Source: Stomatobaculum longum
GTDB taxonomy: Bacteria > Bacillota > Clostridia > Lachnospirales > Lachnospiraceae
Assembly (NCBI GenBank): GCA_905370385.1
Contig: CAJPKN010000077.1
Coordinates: forward strand, 1 to 7,230
Reading direction: 5' to 3'
DNA: 7,230 nt
Shown here: one piece after another, positions 1 through 6,192 of the stretch
Numbering within the stretch: position 1 is the first letter of the stretch
Layout of the letters: every line of letters starts with the position of its first letter
Translations under genes and position numbers: made by a program
Notes under the pieces: model-generated
What the model was told of the DNA's origin: nothing
The model's input: the letters and a program-made list of their open reading frames with translations, nothing else
The model's database searches: none

Positions 1-113
1 CTGACCACACCGACACCGAAAAGTCGCGCCGCGAGAAAATGCCCGAGCTCATGGAAAAAAATGATAAAGCCAAAGAGTAAAATTGACAGGATGACATTGA
101 TTAACTGCTGCAC
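1..113 (-). CDS. rseP: RIP metalloprotease RseP (site-2 protease family), N-terminal fragment
   Basis: Only the first 37 codons plus two bases are in the window; the gene runs off the low-coordinate edge. The frame gives a short hydrophobic first membrane segment followed by HELGH at residues 21-25, the HExxH zinc-binding motif of site-2 proteases, then FLAARLFGVGVV, which matches the RseP/YluC N-terminus. These enzymes sit in the cytoplasmic membrane and cut transmembrane segments of anti-sigma factors or leftover signal peptides. The start is a GTG at 113-111, chosen because no ATG lies in this frame before the motif and because a purine-rich AGGGAG lies just upstream. The spacing to that AGGGAG is short (about 3 bases), so an alternative pairing with the AAGGAAG further upstream is possible. 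It follows dxr after a 22-base gap, the usual order in Firmicutes, and presumably shares its transcript. The family call is firm; the exact start is less so. Confidence 0.88.
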   Translation of the reverse strand, partial: MQQLINVILSILLFGFIIFFHELGHFLAARLFGVGVV

Positions 114-135
114 AGACTCCCTCTCTTCCTTCGTT

Positions 136-1299
136 TCAGTCCAAATGATAGCGTGCCGCGAGCCACTGTTCGGTCGTCTTCTGCAGTGCCAGAATATCCG
201 AAACCGTAGGCGAGGCTAAAATGCCCACCTTCTCGTGGTGCTCCATCGCATCCGCAATGCAAGCCGCAATCTCCAAATAACGGATTTTTCCGTTCAGGAA
301 GGCGCGAACCGCGACCTCATTCGCCGCATTGAACACCGTCGGCAAACTGCCGCCGGTGCGCCCCGCGTGGTATGCGAGTTTGAGTCCGGGAAACGCCTCG
401 AAATCCGGCGCAGAGAAATCCAGTTTTCCGAGTGCTGCCAGATTGAGGCGCTCGCTGCCGGAAAGTTTCCTGCGCTTCGGGTAATAGAGGGCATACTGGA
501 TGGGCAGCTTCATATCCGGCGTCCCGAGTTCCGCCATGACCGCGCCGTCCATGAACTCGACCGCAGAGTGCAAAATGCTCTGGGGCTGCACAAGAACTTC
601 AATGTCATCTACCTCGACATCGAAGAGCCAGCGCGCCTCAATGAGCTCAAGCCCCTTGTTCACCATGGTCGAGGAGTCGATGGTCACCTTGTGCCCCATA
701 TTCCAGGTCGGATGGCGCAGCGCATCTTTCAGCGTTACTTTCTCAAGCTGTTTTCTCGTATAGCCGCGGAAGGGACCGCCGGAAGCCGTCAGCAAAATTT
801 TCCGGATTCGATTCTTCTTGTTGCCGCGAAGACATTGAAAAATAGCCGAGTGCTCCGAATCCACCGGCAGTATCTTGACACCTTCCCGCGCAGCGAGCGG
901 CATAATGAGATGCCCCGCGCAGACCAGCGTTTCTTTATTTGCGAGCGCAATGTTCTTGCCCTCACGTATCGCCGCTACCGTAGGCTCAATGCCTATCATG
1001 CCGACGATTCCCGTGACAAGCGTCTCCGCCTTTGCCTCGGTCGCGACCTCCAAAAGGCCCTCGTGCCCCGCACAGATTCTGGTCTTGGTATCGGCAACCT
1101 TGGTCTTTAACTCGGCCGCTTTTGTTTCGTCATAAACACAAACCGTGCGCGGATGAAATTCCCGAATCTGCGCCTCGAGCAGCGCAATGTTCCCGTGCGC
1201 CGCGAGCGCCTCAACGCGAATGTCGCCGTTTGCGCGCGCCACATCGAGCGTCTGCGTTCCGATGGAACCGGTGGAACCGAGTATGGAAATATGTCTCAT
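136..1299 (-). CDS. dxr: 1-deoxy-D-xylulose 5-phosphate reductoisomerase (Dxr/IspC)
   Basis: Cytosolic NADPH- and divalent-metal-dependent enzyme that rearranges and reduces 1-deoxy-D-xylulose 5-phosphate to 2-C-methyl-D-erythritol 4-phosphate, the committed step of the MEP isoprenoid pathway. The 387-residue product has the usual family length. Visible motifs are the NADPH-binding GSTGSIG at residues 8-14, LANKETL at about 119-125, the metal ligands in PVDSEHSA (Asp147, Glu149), SGGPFR from Ser173, HPTWNMGHK from His196, and DSSTMVNKGLE ending at the third metal ligand Glu218. All residues corresponding to the E. coli catalytic set that I could align are present. The frame stays open 28 codons further upstream, but that extension lies inside cdsA. 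The ATG at 1299 begins MRHISILGSTG and has AGGAGG five bases upstream, so it is the start. The Shine-Dalgarno overlaps the cdsA stop codon, suggesting coupled translation. It is an isoprenoid-pathway neighbour of uppS in the same block. Confidence 0.97.
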   Translation of the reverse strand: MRHISILGSTGSIGTQTLDVARANGDIRVEALAAHGNIALLEAQIREFHPRTVCVYDETKAAELKTKVADTKTRICAGHEGLLEVATEAKAETLVTGIVGMIGIEPTVAAIREGKNIALANKETLVCAGHLIMPLAAREGVKILPVDSEHSAIFQCLRGNKKNRIRKILLTASGGPFRGYTRKQLEKVTLKDALRHPTWNMGHKVTIDSSTMVNKGLELIEARWLFDVEVDDIEVLVQPQSILHSAVEFMDGAVMAELGTPDMKLPIQYALYYPKRRKLSGSERLNLAALGKLDFSAPDFEAFPGLKLAYHAGRTGGSLPTVFNAANEVAVRAFLNGKIRYLEIAACIADAMEHHEKVGILASPTVSDILALQKTTEQWLAARYHLD

Positions 1300-1304
1300 G
1301 CTGT

Positions 1305-1312
1305 CCTCCTCA
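1305..1312 (-). promoter_or_regulatory. Ribosome binding site of dxr overlapping the cdsA stop
   Basis: TGAGGAGG on the minus strand contains both the cdsA stop codon (TGA) and a strong AGGAGG, five bases before the dxr ATG at 1299. It fixes the dxr start in preference to the longer open frame. It also suggests that ribosomes ending cdsA restart on dxr. Confidence 0.8.
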
Positions 1313-2159
1313 GTGATGGACAATTTGGCTGTATAAAAACAGAGCAAAGAAAATGGCAGGAGCCGTAAATAAGAGGCTGTCAAAACGGTCCAGGATACCG
1401 CCGTGCCCCGGAATCAGGTCTCCGTAATCCTTGACCTCGTGATCGCGCTTGATGGCCGAGGCCGCGAGATCGCCGACCTGCGAAATAACTGCGCCGAAGG
1501 CACAAGCAAAAAGGCAGGCAAAGCCCGGATTGCCGAGTTCCGTGAGCTCCTCGCGCAGGAAAGTTCCGAACGCAAGGCCGAGCAGTGCCGCGCCGACCGC
1601 ACCGCCGATCGAGCCTTCCAAGGTCTTTTTCGGGCTCAGCACCGGCGCAAAGTGATGGGAACCCAGCAGCATACCCACCACATAGGCACAGGTGTCACAA
1701 CCCCAGCTCGAAATAAAGATGAGCCAGACCAGATACGCGCCGTGCGGCATGCTGCGCACGCGGTACACGTAGGCAAACATGACGGTTGTATAGAGCACAC
1801 CCATAAGCCCCACGGCAAATCTGTTCCGTCCGATATCGCGGGTAACTCAGCACAAAGAGCGCCATCAATGCCATCAGCGTGCCTATCATGAGCGGCATTC
1901 CGTAGTCGTAATGGCGCACGAGTAAGAGCAGATAGTAGCCTATGCTCGACAGGTAGCCGACCGCACCGAGCGGTTCCCGCTCCATCTTGAGCACGCGGTA
2001 CAGTTCATACTGCCCGACCAGAGAAATGGCCATCATGCTGAAAAAGAGAAGCTTGCCGCCCTGCCGGAGTATCAGGAAGGCGAGCAAAACCAGAACAAGA
2101 CCGCTCAGCAGACGAAGGCGAAATTTCTTGCTGCCGATGATATTCAGTAAGCGGGACAT
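1310..2159 (-). pseudogene. cdsA: Phosphatidate cytidylyltransferase CdsA, interrupted by a one-base frameshift as given
   Basis: CdsA is an integral membrane enzyme that makes CDP-diacylglycerol from phosphatidate and CTP, the precursor of phosphatidylglycerol and related lipids. The N-terminal part reads from the ATG at 2159 (MSRLLNIIGSKK) through several hydrophobic segments to LSYPRYRTEQI at residue 114. That frame then runs into unrelated sequence and stops at 1695. The homologous continuation (AVGLMGVLYTTVMF, then GAYLVWLIF and SWGCDTCAYVVG) is in the next frame and runs to the stop at 1310. It includes the CdsA signature SAIKRDHEVKDYGD followed by HGGILDRFDS. Dropping one T from the TTT at 1819-1817 joins the two frames into a 282-residue protein of normal family layout. 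The start has AAGGAGGAG just upstream, overlapping the uppS stop. Both halves are well conserved and CdsA is normally essential, so a sequencing or assembly indel is more likely than true loss, but the sequence alone cannot decide. Confidence 0.9.
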
Positions 2160-2161
2160 GG

Positions 2162-2171
2162 CTCCTCCTTA
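2162..2171 (-). promoter_or_regulatory. Ribosome binding site of cdsA overlapping the uppS stop
   Basis: TAAGGAGGAG on the minus strand joins the uppS TAA stop to a full AAGGAGG Shine-Dalgarno, a few bases before the cdsA ATG at 2159. The strong site supports that ATG as the real cdsA start even though the gene is later frameshifted. Confidence 0.8.
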
Positions 2172-2882
2172 TCTGCCGCCGAAGCGGCGCTCTCTCCGGT
2201 TGTAAGCGAGGATGGCGTCTTCCAGCGCGCTTAGATTAAAGTCCGGCCAATAGAGCGGCGTGACATAGAGTTCGCTGTAGGCAAGCTGCCAGAGCAGAAA
2301 ATTGGAGAGGCGAAGTTCACCGCTCGTGCGAATCAAAAGATCGGGGTCCGGAATACCCGCCGTATCGAGGCTGTTCGAAATCTCCTCTTCCGTGAGACTC
2401 GTGTCCCCGCTATTCCGCTTTTCGTTCAGGAGACGCAAAAAAGCGCGGCGCAGTTCATCACGACCGCCGTAATTGATCGCAATCACAAAGGTCATGCCCG
2501 TATTGTCCTTGGTCTCCTCCACCAGACGGTCAATGCTCTCGATGATATCCGGCGCAAAGCGCTCTTTATCGCCTATCATCTTGCAGCGACAACCCTCTTC
2601 CTTTGCGACCTTTAAGAGCTTTTTTAAGTACAGGCGAAAGAGGTGCATGAGTGCACCGACTTCTTCGGCGGAACGTTTCCAGTTTTCCGTCGAAAAACCG
2701 TAGACCGTGAGGTACTTGACGCCGAGCGCCGCGCAGTCGCGCACGGTCTGTTCCACCGCCTCGCAGCCTGCCTTATGTCCCATGGCGCGCGGCAGGGAGC
2801 GCTCCGCTGCCCATCTTCCGTTTCCGTCCAATATGATTGCAATGTGTTCGGGAATTACTTTTCCCGCCAGACGCTCTGTCAT
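2169..2882 (-). CDS. uppS: Isoprenyl transferase, cis-prenyltransferase (undecaprenyl diphosphate synthase)
   Basis: Condenses isopentenyl diphosphate units onto farnesyl diphosphate with cis geometry to make undecaprenyl diphosphate, the lipid carrier for peptidoglycan and other wall polymers. The 237-residue length is typical. The N-terminus carries HIAIILDGNGRWA, with Asp19 the catalytic Mg-binding residue by family alignment, then YGFSTENWKRS at about 61-71, INYGGRDE at about 136-143, and the C-terminal signature starting DPDLLIRTSGELRLSNF at 179, whose two arginines bind diphosphate. The ATG at 2882 has GGGAGG four bases upstream. The gene starts only 17 bases after the T-run of a terminator-like hairpin that follows frr, so its expression probably depends on read-through. 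Its TAA stop overlaps the Shine-Dalgarno of cdsA, nine bases before that start. The family call is firm; chain length is assumed from family and context. Confidence 0.96.
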   Translation of the reverse strand: MTERLAGKVIPEHIAIILDGNGRWAAERSLPRAMGHKAGCEAVEQTVRDCAALGVKYLTVYGFSTENWKRSAEEVGALMHLFRLYLKKLLKVAKEEGCRCKMIGDKERFAPDIIESIDRLVEETKDNTGMTFVIAINYGGRDELRRAFLRLLNEKRNSGDTSLTEEEISNSLDTAGIPDPDLLIRTSGELRLSNFLLWQLAYSELYVTPLYWPDFNLSALEDAILAYNRRERRFGGR

Positions 2883-2899
2883 TCTGCCTCCCTATGTTG

Positions 2900-2925
2900 A
2901 AAAAGGCGGTCCTGCTCGGACCGCC
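2900..2925 (-). terminator. Rho-independent terminator-like hairpin between frr and uppS
   Basis: On the minus strand GGCGGTCC (2925-2918) pairs perfectly with GGACCGCC (2912-2905) across a five-base loop, GAGCA. Five Ts follow at once (2904-2900). This is the classic intrinsic terminator layout, beginning 24 bases after the frr stop codon. The T-run is short and broken by C, so termination may be only partial. It would end the pyrH-frr transcript, or lower expression of uppS-cdsA-dxr-rseP relative to it. Confidence 0.82.
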
Positions 2926-2949
2926 ACTCGATTTCACTTTAACGGCACG

Positions 2950-3513
2950 TCAGACTGTCATAAGCTCCTTGTCCTTGACCTCGACCGCCTTGTCAATGCG
3001 CTCCACCGCTTTGTCCGTCAGCTTCTGCAGCTTTTCGTTCGCATCGGCGAGATCATCTTCGGTAATCTCATTTGCCTTTTCCATCTTCTTGAAGGCATCG
3101 GCGCCGTCGCGGCGAATGTTGCGCACCGCAACCTTTGCCGCCTCTCCCTTCTTCCGGATGTCCTTGGCAAGTGCCTTTCTGCGCTCCTCGGTGAGTTCCG
3201 GGAACAGGAGACGAATCACAGAACCGTCATTTGTCGGATTGATGCCGAGATCCGAGGTAAGGATAGCCTTTTCAATCTCCCGCAAAAGACTCTTATCCCA
3301 GGGCTGAATTAAAATCAGTCTTGCCTCCGGCACAGAGATATTGCCGACCTGCTGAAGCGGGGTCTGGGTGCCGTAGTAATCGACCGTAATGCGATCCAGC
3401 ACATGCGGATTGGCTCTGCCGGCACGGATTGCCGAGAACTCTTCCTGCATGAACGAAATCGTCTTGTTCATTCTCTCTTCCAACTCTTTGAGTGTATCCT
3501 TTAAGTCTGCCAT
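2950..3513 (-). CDS. frr: Ribosome recycling factor
   Basis: Acts with EF-G after translation termination to split the post-termination ribosome complex so that the subunits can be reused. The 187-residue product is the normal length (about 185). It begins MADLKDTLKELEERM, with the long charged helices of domain I, then AIRAGRANP and the domain II stretch VDYYGTQTPLQQVGNISVPE. It continues through the LLFPELTEERRKALAKDIRK helix and ends in a charged helical C-terminus. The ATG at 3513 has GGAGG five bases upstream. A second ATG just before it is out of frame. The gene follows pyrH after 21 bases and shares the promoter in front of pyrH. It is closed off by the hairpin just downstream. Confidence 0.97.
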   Translation of the reverse strand: MADLKDTLKELEERMNKTISFMQEEFSAIRAGRANPHVLDRITVDYYGTQTPLQQVGNISVPEARLILIQPWDKSLLREIEKAILTSDLGINPTNDGSVIRLLFPELTEERRKALAKDIRKKGEAAKVAVRNIRRDGADAFKKMEKANEITEDDLADANEKLQKLTDKAVERIDKAVEVKDKELMTV

Positions 3514-3534
3514 CTCATCCTCCAGGGTATCTTG

Positions 3535-4236
3535 TTATACCGTCACCGTTGTGCCGTGAATCACGCCGCGGAGCGCATCCGCGATTGCATTGTCGCCGTG
3601 CAAATCAAAGATTGCGAGCGGAATCTTATTTTCCATGCAGAGCACGCTCGCCGTTAAGTCGATGACGCCGAGTTTTTTGTCAATCATCTCCTGCATGGTC
3701 AGGGTGTCGTAGCGCTTTGCGCTCGGATCGAGCTTCGGGTCCGCCGTGTAGACGCCGTCGATCGACTTTGCGAGCAAAATCTCGTCCACGCCGAGTTCCG
3801 CCGCGCGAAGTGCAATCCCGGTATCGGTCGAGAAATACGGGTGTCCCGTGCCGCCCGCAAAGAAGAGCACCTTCCCTGCCGCAAAGAGCGCATTCGCCTT
3901 GTCGACCGAAAAGAGCTCGGTCATCGCGCCGCAGAGGAAGGGACTGAATATCTCCGTCTCCATGCCCTCGCCGCGGAAAATCTCCGAGACATAGATGCAG
4001 TTCATGATGGTAGCAAGCATACCGATCTGGTCGGCCTTCACGCGGGCAATCTCCGTCCCGGTTCTGCCTCTCCAGTAGTTGCCGCCGCCGATGACAATGC
4101 CGACCTCGACGCCCGCATCGACCGAGCGCTTCACCTGCCGCGCAATGTCGCGGACCACCGCCTCGTCATAGCCCTTGCCGCTTGCGCTTGCAAGCGCTTC
4201 GCCGGAGAGTTTCAGCATTACTCTTCTCTTTTTCAT
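3535..4236 (-). CDS. pyrH: UMP kinase (uridylate kinase), bacterial PyrH type
   Basis: Phosphorylates UMP to UDP with ATP in pyrimidine nucleotide synthesis. The bacterial enzyme is a hexamer of the amino acid kinase fold, usually allosterically controlled by GTP and UTP. The 233-residue product shows KLSGEAL near the N-terminus (Lys9, ATP phosphate binding), VIGGGNYWRGR at 48-58, ADQIGMLAT (Asp69-type UMP contact region), FAGGTGHPYFSTDT at about 126-139, KSIDGVYTADPK at 157-168 and GVIDLTA at 190-196. The frame is open 23 codons further upstream to 4305, but that extension covers the promoter and overlaps the ABC gene end. The ATG at 4236 begins the conserved MKKRRVMLKLSGEAL and has AAGGCGG eight bases upstream, a slightly imperfect Shine-Dalgarno. 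It is the first gene of the block driven by the promoter at 4277-4305, and frr follows after 21 bases. Confidence 0.97.
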   Translation of the reverse strand: MKKRRVMLKLSGEALASASGKGYDEAVVRDIARQVKRSVDAGVEVGIVIGGGNYWRGRTGTEIARVKADQIGMLATIMNCIYVSEIFRGEGMETEIFSPFLCGAMTELFSVDKANALFAAGKVLFFAGGTGHPYFSTDTGIALRAAELGVDEILLAKSIDGVYTADPKLDPSAKRYDTLTMQEMIDKKLGVIDLTASVLCMENKIPLAIFDLHGDNAIADALRGVIHGTTVTV

Positions 4237-4276
4237 GCCTGTTCCGCCTTTTCTCTGTGCATTTTTATCTGGAAAT

Positions 4277-4305
4277 ATCATAGCACGCGGGGCGCGGCTT
4301 CTCAA
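4277..4305 (-). promoter_or_regulatory. Sigma-A type promoter for pyrH-frr
   Basis: On the minus strand a TTGAGA box (4305-4300, one mismatch to TTGACA) is separated by exactly 17 bases from TATGAT (4282-4277, one mismatch to TATAAT). A TG sits one base before the -10 box, making it an extended -10. The predicted start is near 4270, giving a leader of roughly 34 bases before the pyrH ATG. The -35 box overlaps the stop codon of the upstream ABC gene (4304-4302). No intrinsic terminator is seen between that stop and pyrH, so read-through from the ABC genes is also possible. Confidence 0.72.
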
Positions 4306-6188
4306 GCTTGCTTTCCCGTATACAGTCGGTAATAGCGCCCCTTCTTCAAAAGCAGCTCATCATGATTGCCGCGCTCAATGATGCGTCCCTGCTCCATAAC
4401 CATGATACAGTCCGCATTTTTAATCGTGCTGAGGCGATGTGCGATCACAAAGGTAGTACGCCCCTTCATCAGGGAATCCATACCGCGCTGCACAAGCTGC
4501 TCGGTCCGGCTGTCGATCGAAGAAGTCGCCTCGTCAAGAATCAAGGCCGGCGGATCCATAACCGCAGCCCGCGCAATCGCGAGCAGCTGCCGCTGTCCCT
4601 GCGAGAGATTTGCGCCGTTGCCGCGGAGCATGGTCTGATAGCCGTCCGGCAGGCGGTTGATGAAGCCGTCCGCATTCGCGAGCTTTGCGGCTTCGATGCA
4701 CTCTTCATCCGTCGCATCCAGACGCCCGAAGCGGATATTCTCCATCACCGTGCCGGTAAAGAGGTTGGTGTCCTGCAGTACGATGCCGAGCGAAGCGCGG
4801 AGATCCGCTTTTTTGATTTTTGAGATATTGATGCCGTCGTAGCGAATCTTTCCCTCCCGAATCTCGTAGAAGCGGTTGATGAGATTCGTGATGGTCGTCT
4901 TGCCCGCGCCGGTGGATCCCACAAAAGCAATCTTCTGCCCCTTCTCCGCATAGAGGCTGATGTCATGGAGCACGGTCTTCTCCGGCACATAGCCGAAGTC
5001 GACATGTTCGAGTGCCACGCGACCTTCCAATTCGATCAGTTCCACGCTTCCATCCGTCTTGTGCACATGCCGCCACGCCCAGAGTCCGGTACGCTGTTTG
5101 GTCTCGGTAAGCGAACCGTCCGCATTTCTGATCACACGGACCAGGGTCACATAACCCTCGTCGATCTCGGACGGTGTATCGAGCAGCTGATAGATACGGT
5201 CGGCACCTGCCGCCGCCATCGCAACCGAATTCAGCTGGGTCGTAATCTGCGTGATGGGGCGCGTAAAGTTCTGGTTTAAGGTCATGAAGGCAACGAGCGT
5301 GCCGATGCTGAGCCCGAAATTCCCGTTCAGTGCAAAGATTGCGCCGACCGTCGCTATCAGCACATACTGCAGGCGACCGAGTTGCGCCGCAATCGGCATC
5401 AGGACATTCGCAATGCCGTTCGCTTTTGCGCTCGCATCCCTGAGTTTTTGGTTCCGCTGTTCAAAGTCCGCAATGCTCTGTGATTCATGGGAGAAAACCT
5501 TGATAACCTTCTGCCCCTCCATCATCTCCTCAATATAACCGTTCAGACCGCCGAGCTCCTTCTGCTGAATGCCGAAATATTTGCCGGAGATATTCGCGAC
5601 CTTGCCGGAAATAAAGAGCATGAGCGCCGTTAAAACAAGCGCAATCAGCGTGAGCGGAACATGCAGAAGGAACATGCTCGCGAGAACCGTGATGACGGAA
5701 AGAATCATGCTGGCGAGCTGCGGGAACACCTCGACAATCAGCTGGCGCAAGGTGTCCGTGTCGTTCGTATAGACCGACATGATGTCTCCGTGCGCATGCG
5801 TATCAAAATAGGATATGGGCAGCGACTCCATGTGCGCAAACAGGCGCTTCCGAATTTTGAGGAGCGTCCCCTGTCCCACATAGACCATAAGGATCGAATA
5901 GATGTAGGTCGCAACCACGGAAATCAGATAAATCAGCGAGATGTGCTGCAGCGCAGCGAGAAGCGGCGCAAAATCACGCTGCTCCGCGTGCAATAGCGGG
6001 GTGATATAGTTGTCAATCAGTTTCTGAATGAACAGCATGCCGTAGGCATCCGCAAAAGCCGCCGCAATGACACAGACCAGAACAATCAGCATCTGCAGGC
6101 CGTAATCCTTCAAAATACCGGAAGTCAGGCGTCGCATGCTCCGCGAGGTAATGTTACCCAGATTTGCCTTTTTCTTCGTGTTTGCCAT
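4302..6188 (-). CDS. ABC exporter half-transporter, ATP-binding and permease subunit (canonical-site partner)
   Basis: A 628-residue membrane-domain plus nucleotide-binding-domain fusion of the multidrug or lipid exporter type. The N-terminal membrane domain has about six hydrophobic segments within residues 30-310. An unusual linker of about 45 residues (343-388, including RTGLWAWRHVH) precedes the ATPase domain. Walker A is GSTGAGKT (424-431), Q-loop Gln472, signature LSQGQ (528-532, not the usual LSGGQ), Walker B ALILDE with catalytic Glu553, and switch His584. It has a full catalytic Walker B and His set, while its partner lacks both, so the two probably form a heterodimer. The ATG at 6188 (MANTKKKANLG) has AGGAGG nine bases upstream. 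The longer frame back to 6266 overlaps the previous gene and gives an arginine-rich tail, so it was rejected. It starts four bases after the partner's stop. The substrate cannot be told from sequence. Confidence 0.93.
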   Translation of the reverse strand: MANTKKKANLGNITSRSMRRLTSGILKDYGLQMLIVLVCVIAAAFADAYGMLFIQKLIDNYITPLLHAEQRDFAPLLAALQHISLIYLISVVATYIYSILMVYVGQGTLLKIRKRLFAHMESLPISYFDTHAHGDIMSVYTNDTDTLRQLIVEVFPQLASMILSVITVLASMFLLHVPLTLIALVLTALMLFISGKVANISGKYFGIQQKELGGLNGYIEEMMEGQKVIKVFSHESQSIADFEQRNQKLRDASAKANGIANVLMPIAAQLGRLQYVLIATVGAIFALNGNFGLSIGTLVAFMTLNQNFTRPITQITTQLNSVAMAAAGADRIYQLLDTPSEIDEGYVTLVRVIRNADGSLTETKQRTGLWAWRHVHKTDGSVELIELEGRVALEHVDFGYVPEKTVLHDISLYAEKGQKIAFVGSTGAGKTTITNLINRFYEIREGKIRYDGINISKIKKADLRASLGIVLQDTNLFTGTVMENIRFGRLDATDEECIEAAKLANADGFINRLPDGYQTMLRGNGANLSQGQRQLLAIARAAVMDPPALILDEATSSIDSRTEQLVQRGMDSLMKGRTTFVIAHRLSTIKNADCIMVMEQGRIIERGNHDELLLKKGRYYRLYTGKQA

Positions 6189-6192
6189 CGCG

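Noticed and set aside
235..1110. Long plus-strand open frame of 291 codons
   Set aside because: It lies wholly antisense to dxr, whose conserved motifs are complete. Its product is rich in Arg and His with no recognisable domain, typical of an antisense shadow in GC-rich DNA.
1300..1383. 28-codon upstream extension of dxr
   Set aside because: It overlaps the end of cdsA and has no family similarity. The internal ATG at 1299 has an ideal Shine-Dalgarno and begins the conserved N-terminus.
2971..3020. TTGACA on the minus strand near the end of frr, as a possible uppS promoter
   Set aside because: No acceptable -10 box lies 16-18 bases downstream; the nearest TATGA-like sequence is about 27 bases away. 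A transcript from it would also still meet the terminator hairpin.
4184..4197. Perfect 14-base palindrome GCGCTTGCAAGCGC
   Set aside because: It falls in the codons of the small-residue run ALASAS early in pyrH. It has no loop for an RNA hairpin and no second copy was noticed, so it is most likely a coding coincidence.
4237..4305. 23-codon upstream extension of pyrH
   Set aside because: It would cover the promoter and overlap the ABC stop. The family start is MKKRRVMLKLSGEAL at 4236.
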